A DNA stretch of 64,000 nucleotides, taken from assembly GCA_910589415.1 (NCBI GenBank), contig OU342634.1:3224001-3288000 (forward strand). The letters run 5' to 3'. Made by a program: the position numbers and the translations under genes. Shown in pieces: positions 44,212 through 54,072 of this stretch (positions within the stretch are counted from its first letter, which is position 1; every line of letters starts with the position of its first letter). The notes beneath the pieces were generated by a model. The model saw nothing but the letters and a program-made list of their open reading frames with translations, had not been told where the DNA came from and searched no databases. This stretch comes from Malachius bipustulatus. Lineage: Eukaryota > Arthropoda > Insecta > Coleoptera > Melyridae.

Positions 44212-45089
44212 CAGGGTTATTCACGGTATACGCACGGAAGAGTATGGCCGTGTCTCTGGATTTTAGGATCTTTTTATTTTTGAAGCGGATAGAGATCCGG
44301 CAGAGGTACGTTTTAAAATTATATTCATAATGTACAGGGTGTCCCAAAAGCATGAAACATATCAAAGTTATGTTTTTTTTAAATGGAATGCTCCAATGTT
44401 ATTGCATTTTTAGATTGCCTGGGAAGAGAAAATAAGATTCGCTTTTACAGTTGGTGTTTAAATTAAGAAGTTTTAGAGTTATAAACAAGTGAAAATCGTC
44501 ATTTTTCAAGTTCAAAGCCTGTATTGGAAAACGGCTTAAGATAGAGAAAAACGGCTTACATGTCCCTATTTTAACTTTTCATGTACTATCCAATGATGTA
44601 GATGAAATGTTTATACAGAGTGATAAAAAATTTGAAAAATTCTGAGATTTCTCCATGCGTCGATAAATAAATAAATCAAAGAAAGTACAAATGTTTCTAT
44701 ACCATAGGATAGTACATAAAAAGTTAAAATAGGGACATGTAAGCCGTTTTTCTCTATCTTGAACCGTTATCGTTGTACAGGGCCTTGAACTTGAAAAATG
44801 ACGATTTTCACTTGTTTATAACTCAAAAACTTCTGAATTTAAACACCAACTCTAAAAACCAATCTTATTTTTTCTTTTCAGACAATCTAAAAATGCAACA
44901 GCATAGGAGCATTCCATTTAAAAAAAACATAACTTTGATATGTTTCATGCTTTTGGGACAGCCTGTACATTATGAATATGACTTTAAAACGTACCTCTGC
45001 CGGATCTCTATCTACTTCAAAAATAAAAAGATCCTAAAATCCAGAGACACGGTCATAATCTTCCGTGGCGTATACCGTGAATAACCCTG
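44212..45089. mobile_element. Palindromic MITE, family E copy 2
   Basis: This 878-bp palindrome has the same ends (CAGGGTTATTCACGG) and interior as the element at 5878-6756. It begins after TA (44210-44211) and ends at the TA (45090-45091) it shares with element F. It interrupts the BEL gag. Confidence 0.88.
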
Positions 45090-45091
45090 TA

Positions 45092-45951
45092 CAGGGTGAG
45101 GCGCGAGAACCTTAGGGCATTTTTATATGGAGAAGTCCTGGGAGTAGAAGTCTAAAAATTTGTGCATGTATAATTTCGGTTTTGACGAGCTGAACTAAAA
45201 TATTATCAACCCCACACCACTTCCGGTTATACCGGAAGTTGCCATATTTTTCTTTTTTTAAATGGTACACCCTGTATATTATTACATTTTCAGATTGCCT
45301 GAAAAAAAATAATACAAATGATGTTTACAGTTCAAAATTGGAACGAGTGGTTTATGAGTTATAAACAAATGAAAATGGCAATTTTCCATTTTCAAAGCAG
45401 CTTAGCTTGAAAACGGGTCAAGATATCGGAAAACGGCTTACATGTCCCTATCCTAACTTTTTGTATACTACGCTAGAGTACCTACAAAAAAAAATATTTT
45501 TTATTAATTTTTTTTTTGAAAATCGCTGATTTTTCATCACTTTGTATACAAATTTCATCAGCACCATAGGATACTAGGTGAAAAGTTAAGATAGGGACAT
45601 GTAAGCCGTTTTCCGATATCTTGACCCGTTTTCGACCTAAGCTGCTTTGAAAATGGAAGATTGCGATTTTCATTTGTTTATAACTCATAAACCACTCGGT
45701 ACAATTTTGAACTGTAAACCCCATTTTTATTGCATTTTTTCAGACAATCTGAAAATATAATAATATACAGGGTGTCCCATTTAAAATAAGAAAGTTGATG
45801 GCAACTTCCGGTATAACCGGAAATGGTGAGGGGTTGTAAATATTTTAGTTCAGCTCGGCAAAACCGAAATCATACACGTACAAATTTTTAGGCTGCTACT
45901 CCCAGGACTTCTCCATATAAAAATGCCCTAAGGTTCTCGCGCCTCACCCTG
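45092..45951. mobile_element. Palindromic MITE, family F
   Basis: It starts CAGGGTGAGGCGCGAG and ends with the inverted copy CTCGCGCCTCACCCTG, then TA (45952-45953). The arms are about 390 bp. The outer 130 bp of each arm, with ACTTCCGGTTATACCGGAAG, is specific to F. The inner part, with an end like TACAGGGTGTCCC and the phrase GGGACATGTAAGCCGTTTTC, is related to the core of family E. Confidence 0.85.
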
Positions 45952-46467
45952 TATATTATGTGTAATAAATTTGACGCAATCACCCGCAGAGAATGGGAAA
46001 GTTTTGAGTACAGCGATGATCTTCCTACAATGGATGATTTAAATAAATTTTTAAAGAATAAATGTGAAATTTTAGAGAAATTAGAATTAACAAAAATGGA
46101 AAAGCCGAAAAATAATAATACAAGTAATTATAATAGAAAGGTGAATATGAGTAACAGCTACGCTTCGATTAATTCATTGAAACCAAAATGTAATTATTGT
46201 CAACGTGAACACTCTATTTATAATTGCCAATCATTTTTAAACTTAAGGGTAGATGATAGAATTGCTAATATAAAGAGAATAAAATTATGTTTAAATTGTC
46301 TAAGACACGGACATCTTTCTTGGGACTGCAGAGGACAAAAATGTATAAAATGTGAAAAGGCTCATAATTCGCTTTTACATTTAAATTAATTTCCCACGGC
46401 AGGAACTGCTACGGCAAGAGCATTTAACTCGAGCCCAGGAGCAGCGGGACAAGCAACGTCGGTACAG

Positions 46468-46816
46468 ATGCCGATGCATGCGCGATCGAAGTCATCTGAT
46501 CGGCCCTGCTCCAGCAGCAACAATTCACCAGTAGAAGACCGAGGAGATTCTGTAAATAATCAAAGGGGAAATGATATTACGAGCACTGGTAGTAGTGTCA
46601 GCGGGCATGTAACGCGTAGTATTTCAGGAAATAATACAGGTTTTGCATCTCAAGTTCTCTTGTCCACAGCCAGAATAAAAATTAGGTTGGATGGAAATAA
46701 AATAATAAATTGCCGCGCTCTGCTTGATAACGGCCCACAAAGTAATTTTATAAGTGAAAAATTGCGTAAAAAATTAAAATTGAATGTAACTAAAATTAAT
46801 CATATTGTTAAGGGAG

Positions 46817-46821
<5 letters not shown>
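46468..46821 (+). pseudogene. BEL protease start
   Basis: A short frame includes a linker rich in serine and asparagine, then KIRLDGNKIINCRALLDNGPQSNFISEKL. This is the BEL aspartic protease. The catalytic triad normally DSG reads DNG here, a serine-to-asparagine change. The region is cut at 46817 by the LINE insertion. The frame continues at 54073, where GDTLSNISDQVSITILS follows naturally. Confidence 0.75.

Positions 46822-46879
<58 letters not shown>
46818..46879 (+). repeat. (ATA)n array, LINE tail
   Basis: About 20 uninterrupted trinucleotide units directly after the left AAGGGAGT copy. On the minus strand they are the TTA-unit tail after an AATAAAG signal. Confidence 0.9.
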
Positions 46880-47965
46880 CTTTATTAATAGCACTTGGCT
46901 AGCATATATACAGTTTATCTTACTTAATATTACTTAATAATACTTATATGCTAATTTTTTCTTTAACATACTTTGTACATTCCTTCTTAAATCTCGCAAG
47001 AGTATTACACTTTTTTACTTCGTTAGACAGCTCATTAAACTGCTTTAGACCCTTATATAATATACTATTTTGACTAAAATTACTATTAACCCTGTCCAAA
47101 TAGAAATCATTCCTTGATCTTGTATCTCGATCATGTATGTCCCTGACAAATCTACATTTATCTAAAAGATGTTCCGGTAACATATGGTTTACCATTTTAT
47201 AAATAAACATCATTGTGTTAAGTACAACAGTTTGTTTAACACTTAACAAACCTGTAGTCTCCAGCATATCAACTATTCTAGTATATTTACTACATCCCAA
47301 AACAATTCTTAGTGCTTTATTTTGCTTTCTCTGTAAGCCTACTAATTCAGTGTTATTCATAAGGAACAACAAAGTTGAACAAAAATGAAAATGTGGTGCT
47401 ATTATTGTTTTGTATATTGTCAATCTAGTCCAGTTACTTAAATGTTTAGATATGCGACCCATTACTCCAACCTTTCTTGCTACTTTACTTACAATATATT
47501 TAAAATGCCCCGAAAATGTCAAATGTTGATCTATCACACATCCTAAGTACTTGATTTCTTTTACTCTGTCTATGATTTCATCATTAATTCTGATAACATT
47601 AATATCCTCTATTAAATTACAGTCTCTACCCCTATTCCTTATAATCATTGACTTTGTTTTTGATACATTCAGTTGTAATGAATTGTTATTTAACCATTCA
47701 TATAAATTACTGAGTTCATTATTCAATACTTGTGTAATCTCCTCAATTTTATCACCTATCATATATATTAATGTGTCGTCTGCGAATAATTGAATTTTAC
47801 ATTTCTTAATAACTTTGACAATATCATTTATATAAAGAATAAAAAGTGTAGGTCCTAACACAGTTCCCTGCGGTACTCCATATTTCGATTTTAAAGAGTT
47901 CGATATATCACCACCATATTTCGTTACCTGTGTCCGTTCACTCATGTATGATCTAAACCATTCTA

Positions 47966-47999
47966 TACTGAAGTTTCAGAATAGTAGGCACTAAGTTCT
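47966..47999 (+). repeat. Sailor left TIR (34 bp)
   Basis: Perfect inverted match to 50632-50665; the match ends after 34 bp. Confidence 0.95.
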
Positions 48000-49073
48000 T
48001 AGAAATATTACGGACTTAAAGTAAACACATTGTTGCCAGCTTTTAATTCTTGGTGTTTTATCATTTTGTATTTTTATCATTCACATGCAGGTAAATGGTT
48101 GTAGGATAAAAAATACTATGTTTTATTTGTTGAGTAATTTTTCTGCTATAATAATTTCACAACATCGATATTTAATAGCAAAAGATGTAGAATTTCAATG
48201 AGGTTCGGTCCCTTAAAATATAATATATGGCAACATTACAGCAGTGTCAACAAGTACAAAGGATAAGCAGGTCCAACTTGCAGTAAGGTAAAGTAAGATG
48301 GATATATATCGAGCATGCTGCCAGTCCGTCCAAGGCAGCTCCGTATTCAGTGGCGTATCGTTCATGCTATTTTCGTGAGGGGCTGCAATATAACATTTAT
48401 CGCTCCTTTAAATCCTTAATATTTTATTTTTATGTTTATATTTGCTGAATTATTGAAGCATCACAAAAATTAAAAAACGCATGAAAATGAATGAAAAAGA
48501 ATTCGCGGCAGTGGAATAACCTGAACAAAAAGAAAAGTTGTTTGTTTTGGGCTGTTATTGGATGTCGATCGGGACTTGTATATTTTTCTCTTTCTGTTTT
48601 CTGGTTGTCAGAAAAGAAAAATTAATATTACCGGGGGAAGAAGATTCTCGACTCTCGGGAACAACAAAATTTTGAATATTTCATATTGTTCATAGACAAT
48701 CTGTGAAGTAATTAAGAAATACAAGCTAGAAAAAATCAATATCTTACTAATTTGTTAATAATTAGTTATTAGTTAATTATTTGGTAAAATAATAATACAA
48801 TAATGATTCCTGTTTTGGGAATGAACTGAGTTCCAGGATACAGAAAAAGTTTAACTATAAGAAATTTACGGAATTACCATCCCGGAAAAACCCATACCCG
48901 GTCGACAATAAAGTGCATAATTAGTGGGGATAGCTTGGTTGCTTTAAGGGTCGCTCATCAGATTTCCTGTCTGAATCTTATTTCTCAGTTCTCACTGTGG
49001 TGTAAACGGGAAAGAAGCAAGCTTCTTTGAGTGCCGAAGTGAAATACTGTTTAAATTTAAAGTTGTGAGCAAT

Positions 49074-50438
49074 ATGGAAGGCGAGAGCAGCCAAAGTAAA
49101 CGTCGTTTATCTACAGGAGAAAAAACTATTATATACAACGTGTATTGTGGACTCCGTGAAAGGAATCAAAGTATGTTGGTAAACGATGTAGTTGCTTTGT
49201 GTAGTGATTTAACCAAAGTGTCAACTAGGAGTGTACACCGAATCTTGAAAACTTTCAAAGAGTCCAAAGGCGGAACAGAAAAGGTAGCTGAAAATATTGA
49301 AACAAGGGGGAGAAAACGCATTGACATTGATGATGACATAAAATACGCCGTTCGGAGAAAATTTCATTCGTTCTTTTTCCGAAATGAAATTCCAACATTA
49401 AAAGCAATCGCTGCCGAAATCAATTCGGATGACGCAATGCCGAAAATATCGCGACGTGTCTTATTGCGGACATTAAGACAAATGAACATAAGGCATATGA
49501 AAAGGCAGAGAAAAAGTCTTCTTATAGAAAGAGAAGAAATAATTTTGTGGCGGAGAAATTATTTACAAAAAATTCGAGAGTATCGTCGTGAAGGGAAGAA
49601 AATATATTTCTTAGACGAAACTTGGCTGAATCAAGGTCATACTGTTTCGAAAATTTGGCAAGATTTGGAAATAACAAGCCGTCGACAAGCTTTTTTTGAA
49701 GGTTTTTCCACAGGACTAAAAGCGCCAGCGGGCAAGGGGCGGAGGCTCATAATAACTCACATAGGTAGTGATTCGGGTTTTTTGGAAAACGGATTGCTAC
49801 TTTTCGAATCGAAGAAAACTAGTGACTACCATGAGGAAATGGATGCGGAAAAATTCGAAAGCTGGTTTTTAAAAATTTTACCAAGCCTTGAGCCAAATTC
49901 GGTCGTGGTAATGGACAATGCTTCCTACCATAGTCGACGATTGGAGCCATCGCCAACAACTGCATGGCGAAAAGGTGACATCATTAACTGGCTGGCTCAA
50001 AGAAATATACCATTTGATGACAACATGTTAAAAGTGCAACTATTAAACATCGCAAGGGCACAAATACCTCATTTTAAGAGATATGCTGTCGACGAATTGG
50101 CTCGCGAGTGCAACATCATTGTACACCGCCTCCCTCCTTACCACTGTGAACTGAATCCTATAGAACTTATTTGGGCTCAAATAAAAAACCAAGTGGCGAA
50201 ACAAAACGTGACCTTCAAGATGGATGAAGTGAAACGCCTGCTAGCTACTGCAATAGGAGATGTGACGGCTGAAACATGGAGAAACTGCATCCGACATACT
50301 ACAAAAGAAGAAGACAGAATGTGGGATCTAGACACAATAGTTGATGTTTCGGTTGAGCCATTAATTATCAACTTGAACGATAACGGTGATCGGGATAGTT
50401 GTCCATCATCCGACGATTTTTCTTCTGACGATGACTAA
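49074..50438 (+). CDS. Sailor transposase (454 aa, DD82E)
   Basis: This DDE transposase of the IS630/Tc1/mariner superfamily would bind the TIRs and cut and paste the element at TA. The first ATG of the frame is 49074. Residues 10-80 form the helix-turn-helix DNA-binding region (TRSVHRILKTFKES). A basic stretch at 139-165 leads into the catalytic core. The triad is D181 (IYFLDETWLN), D281 (VVMDNASYH) and E364 (PYHCELNPIELIW). Exactly 82 residues separate the last two, the spacing that defines the Sailor/DD82E group. The acidic C-terminus is DSCPSSDDFSSDDD. There are no stops or frameshifts, and all three catalytic residues are present. Confidence 0.93.
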   Translation: MEGESSQSKRRLSTGEKTIIYNVYCGLRERNQSMLVNDVVALCSDLTKVSTRSVHRILKTFKESKGGTEKVAENIETRGRKRIDIDDDIKYAVRRKFHSFFFRNEIPTLKAIAAEINSDDAMPKISRRVLLRTLRQMNIRHMKRQRKSLLIEREEIILWRRNYLQKIREYRREGKKIYFLDETWLNQGHTVSKIWQDLEITSRRQAFFEGFSTGLKAPAGKGRRLIITHIGSDSGFLENGLLLFESKKTSDYHEEMDAEKFESWFLKILPSLEPNSVVVMDNASYHSRRLEPSPTTAWRKGDIINWLAQRNIPFDDNMLKVQLLNIARAQIPHFKRYAVDELARECNIIVHRLPPYHCELNPIELIWAQIKNQVAKQNVTFKMDEVKRLLATAIGDVTAETWRNCIRHTTKEEDRMWDLDTIVDVSVEPLIINLNDNGDRDSCPSSDDFSSDDD

Positions 50439-50631
50439 GGTACTATTTTTTTCCTATTTTCTTTGCTATTTTTATTTTTGCTATATGCTATATTATTTAC
50501 TATATGCTATATTATTTGGAAGTTTACAATTATATTTCTCAATAAATTCATTATTGTCTGAACCTATTTTGATATTTTGCGTCCGCCACTGAATGCTCCA
50601 ACTGAGCGCTTATACGTCACGACCACTTCCG

Positions 50632-50665
50632 AGAACTTAGTGCCTACTATTCTGAAACTTCAGTA
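50632..50665 (-). repeat. Sailor right TIR (34 bp)
   Basis: Inverted copy of 47966-47999, followed by TA. Confidence 0.95.
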
Positions 50666-52483
50666 TAGTATTACTTGTCCAAACCCATATTTTTCCATTT
50701 TAAGTACAAGCAATTGCCTATCTATAGTTTCAAATGCACGTTTGAAGTCCATGAACACTACACCAATCATTTTCCCTTCGTCTAGTGCACTTTTCCAATT
50801 CATCAATACACTTTGTATAGCAGTTTCACAACTATTTTTGTTTCTAAAACCCGCCTGATTATCACTCAAAATTTTGTTTGTTTCAATGAAGTCCTTGATT
50901 TGACTATTTACACACATCTCCAGCAATTTAACATAAGGTGGTATCATGTTTATTGGCCTGTATTCTTCACTTTGTATTGTATTTGGTTTTTTTTCGATTG
51001 GGACAATCATGCTTGATTTCCATTTTGATGGAAATGTTCCTTTATCTAAACTTGTGTTGATGACATTTAGTATTTTATCACCAATTACCTGAAATGCATC
51101 CTTTAGTACTTTAACCGTTATTCCATCAATGCTGCCCTTGCTATTCTTCATTTTTTTTAGCTGTAATCTTATATCAGCGAATTCCATTCGGCGAAATTTT
51201 TCCATTTTATAATCACTTTTTATTATTTCTATGTTTTCAAGATTTGTTTTTGTATGCACTATACTTTCAGAAATGTCTGTAATACTATCAAGAAAAAACT
51301 TATTGAAGTTCTCACTTATTTCACTTCCTGTTCTTATTTTATCGCCAAACATGATCTCGTTTTTTATGTTGCTGCTTTTCTTATTATTATTTATCATTCC
51401 CTTTATTACCCTCCACATTTCACCAGTTCTACCTTTAACATCATCTATTTTATTACTGTAGTAATTTTGTTTATTTTGTCTTATTAAGGTTACGACTTTG
51501 TTTCTTTGATGTTTAAAATTCACCCAATCGCTGTCATCTTTTGTTCTTATAGATTTTTTGTATAAATAATCTCTTTTTATTATTTCCTGACCTATCTCTT
51601 CAGTCCACCACAATTTGTTACCCCACTTTTCTTTTACTATTCGTTCTTGTTCAGGTGCAAATTTATTTAGTACCCCGATGATCCCCTCCGTCAAATAATC
51701 CGCCATCCTGTCAACCTCATTTGTATTAGAATCCCATTTCATTGTCAGTAATCCTAGTTGAAGTTCTACTGTATCCAACATTTTATAGTCTCTGTACATA
51801 ACCTTTTGACATCTATTACAATCTGCACATTCAACCTCTATATTTACTGTAATGAACGAATGGTCAGTTATCTTGGGAATTGCGTGCACTTCTGGTTTCA
51901 ATTCTTTTTTATTTGTAAGGAGAAGATCTATTTTTGTAGCCGAATTTTGTGTTATTCGGGTACACTGCTTGATTTGCTAATACAGCCCATGTTTACCAAC
52001 AATATTATTGAGCTTGTTCTGGTAGAAGCCATCAATTTCCAAATCTATATTGAAATCACCCAGCATCATGAATACCGCATCAAGGTCAACATTTTCCAAA
52101 ACATCATCAAGCTTTGTCAGGAATTCAGCATCACTTGTGCTCGGTGAGTGGTATAGGCAGTATATATAATATTTCTGTTTCTTCATAATAATTTGAATTC
52201 CAGACAACCACATATTTTTATTGAATTCAGTGTTTTCTATTTCATTATATCTATAGCCCTTCTTTATATACATTATTGTTCCACCGGTGTGATTGCTAGT
52301 TGAATAGCAACACACTGTGTTATAACCATCAATGTTTATTTCGCTCTGTGCATAATCATCTGTAACATGTGTCTCCGAGAGGCAAACTACTATAGGCTTT
52401 TTTTGTTGTACCAACCATGTTAATTGCGTCCTGTGCCCACCAAGTCCTTGAACATTCAAATATAATATTGTATTCTTTGATTG

Positions 52484-53596
52484 CTATGCTATATTATTTG
52501 CACTGTTATAGTTTATTCTTTCTTGAATTTGTTCCACTACTCTTTTATATGCGTCACATTTTCGATCATATGCTCTATGTTTACAATCTACGTTCGGTAT
52601 TTTTAATGTCTCGGATGCATATTTACAGTTTACACAGCATTCTTCTTTTGACTGACAATCCTCACCCTTGTGTTCTCCTGCGCATATTTGACATGTTGTT
52701 GTTCTGCTTGTACAATCTTTGGCAATATGATTAAACTTCCAGCACTTGTAGCACTGTCTTATATTGTAGCTGTTTCTATAATAATGACTTTTCCATCCTA
52801 TATATATTCTTTCTTTTTTCACTATTGTTTCGTATGTTTTATTATCCACTTGTATAATAACATTTTTTGACCCTCTTCTATTCTTATATGTATATACTAT
52901 TCGAAGCTCATGTGTTGCAGTATCAGTATTTATTTCATTTTGCATTGTTATTTTATTTACAAATTCTTCTTCATCCTCCAGCTCTGATTCATTTACATTA
53001 TATATTATTAGCCTTGGATTTTTCTTTTCGGATATCTTTACTTCATAGCTTTGGCCTAGCTGGTTCTTCATGATTTCACATGCTTTCTGGGCATCATTTT
53101 GATTTTCGCTGCATTTAATTGCAATTCCTCCATCTTTTATGTATCTGACCTTTGAAACTCCAATTCCTAAGCTGCTTGGATTAAGTTTTTCTTCAATTTT
53201 ATCTTTCGTAATTTTACTATTTTGTGTATTGTTTCTTGGTTTTACTATTATGACTTCTTCTTTATTTTTTTTCACCACATCACTGTATCTATTTTGCCCT
53301 TGTGACGTATTCCCCCCAAGCTTTTCCATTTCCCTGTTTAGCATGTCTATAATCGTTATCTTATCCTCAATTATGGTCTCTTTACTCTCTATAATTTTTT
53401 GAAGTAGTGTCAATGACTCTCCGCTTAGACACTGTGGGCAATAGAATTTCATTGCTCTATTGCCAGTTAGTTGTAGTACTTTTATTTCAGATGCAGTAAG
53501 TCTACCACATTCCTTGCAAATTGCCCTACTACAACCATCACAATTAAAAATATCTTTGTTTTTCACTTTGATTTGCTTGCACAAAACGCAATTCAT
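52484..53596 (-). CDS. LINE ORF1 protein with PHD-like and CCHC fingers (370 aa)
   Basis: This is the gag-like RNA-binding protein of the LINE at 46818-54064. The N-terminus is a cysteine-rich finger (CVLCKQIKVKNKDIFNCDGC, then CKEC and YCPQC), PHD-like. The middle (residues 60-240) is charged. The C-terminal part has an RRM-like stretch followed by CCHC knuckles: CYKCWKFNHIAKDC, CQICAGEHKGEDC and CCVNCKYA. The frame from ATG 53596 is complete and ends 25 bp upstream of the ORF2 start. The order of fingers matches the ORF1 at 22632-23978, so the two LINEs are related but distinct families. Confidence 0.85.
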   Translation of the reverse strand: MNCVLCKQIKVKNKDIFNCDGCSRAICKECGRLTASEIKVLQLTGNRAMKFYCPQCLSGESLTLLQKIIESKETIIEDKITIIDMLNREMEKLGGNTSQGQNRYSDVVKKNKEEVIIVKPRNNTQNSKITKDKIEEKLNPSSLGIGVSKVRYIKDGGIAIKCSENQNDAQKACEIMKNQLGQSYEVKISEKKNPRLIIYNVNESELEDEEEFVNKITMQNEINTDTATHELRIVYTYKNRRGSKNVIIQVDNKTYETIVKKERIYIGWKSHYYRNSYNIRQCYKCWKFNHIAKDCTSRTTTCQICAGEHKGEDCQSKEECCVNCKYASETLKIPNVDCKHRAYDRKCDAYKRVVEQIQERINYNSANNIA

Positions 53597-54019
53597 CTCT
53601 AGTCAATTTCAGTACTATATTCAAAATACCTTCCAATTATTAACTTTGTTAAGTACTATTTGTTGTCTATATTTACAATGTTTATTTACAATTTTTTTTT
53701 TCTTCCTTATTTATTCTCTTCCTTAAAATAATTATTTATTTTTATCCAAATTATCACCACATTGATTAGTTTTTCTTCACTTTTTTCTAAATCACCAGAA
53801 GATAGTATGCCTGCACTTATCACCAGTCTACGATCTTGTTAACGAATTATTTAACCAACTACTCATTTCACATTTGAATAAACTATATCAAAATAACGGC
53901 AGATTTTTCAGCTTCAATTCAACATTACTTTCATCTATATCAAGTACTCAACTCAGCCACAATTCAACCAAAAACCCAGAGCAAATTTAATGTAAGATGC
54001 TTTAAACAACTGCTTGTGA

Positions 54020-54021
<2 letters not shown>

Positions 54022-54066
<45 letters not shown>
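54022..54066 (+). repeat. 45-nt poly(A) at the LINE 5' junction
   Basis: An unbroken run of 45 A, the last two shared with the AAGGGAGT target copy. Because the LINE is on the minus strand, this run is at its 5' end, not its 3' tail. Confidence 0.95.
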
Positions 54067-54069
<3 letters not shown>

Positions 54070-54072
54070 AGT

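Larger units (their letters stand above)
43430..46389 (+). pseudogene. BEL Gag, interrupted by E and F
   Basis: ATG 43430 opens the gag frame. The first part (to 44209) contains a coiled N-terminus and the BEL gag core: LPPIRLPIFNGDYSSWLEFKD and FYYLRASLEKDALQIIKAV. The two palindromes then intervene. The frame resumes just before 45958 with FDAITRREWES, and ends with CCHC-type knuckles CNYCQREHSIYNC, CLNCLRHGHLSWDC and CIKCEKAHNSLLH. Ignoring 44212-45951 and one TA joins the two parts in frame (L-I-I-Y-I-M-C-N). A TAA at 46387 then separates gag from the protease. Confidence 0.85.
47966..50665 (+). mobile_element. Sailor (DD82E) DNA transposon, intact
   Basis: This 2700-bp element has perfect 34-bp TIRs (47966-47999 and 50632-50665, starting TACTGAAGTTTCAG) and TA duplications at 47964-47965 and 50666-50667. 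One open transposase gene lies in the right half. It is inserted in the RT of a LINE. Ignoring the element and one TA restores that RT frame across the junction (V-I-L-E-W-F), confirming the exact ends. The unbroken ORF and perfect TIRs indicate recent insertion. About 1.1 kb of AT-rich noncoding DNA precedes the gene. Confidence 0.92.
46944..52459 (-). pseudogene. LINE ORF2 (endonuclease, RT), split by Sailor
   Basis: From ATG 52459 the APE endonuclease reads NVQGLGGHRTQL, CLSETHVTDD and MLGDFNIDL, meets TAG at 51977-51979, and continues in the same frame with TKIDLLLTN and ITDHSFI. RT follows: GSIDGITVKVLK, EYRPINMIPPYVKLLE, NQAGFRNKNSCETAI, VFMDFKRAFETIDRQLL. The Sailor element interrupts (50665-47966). 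The frame resumes with EWFRSYMSERTQV, KYGVPQGTVLGPTLFILYINDI and LFADD, and ends with the basic tail at 46944. Without Sailor and one TA the two halves are in frame. Confidence 0.87.
46818..54064 (-). mobile_element. Full-length LINE inside BEL, containing Sailor
   Basis: The insertion is bordered by AAGGGAGT at 46810-46817 and 54065-54072. On the minus strand it has a 5' UTR (about 54021-53597), ORF1 (53596-52484), ORF2 (52459-46944, split by Sailor at 47966-50665) and a 3' tail of TTA units (46879-46818). Without Sailor it is about 4.5 kb. Apart from Sailor only one nonsense codon (TAG at 51977-51979) was noted. A run of 45 A on the plus strand lies at its 5' junction. Confidence 0.88.

Noticed and set aside
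46818..46879. CRISPR-like or satellite array
   Set aside because: It is a simple trinucleotide array at a LINE 3' end with no spacers.
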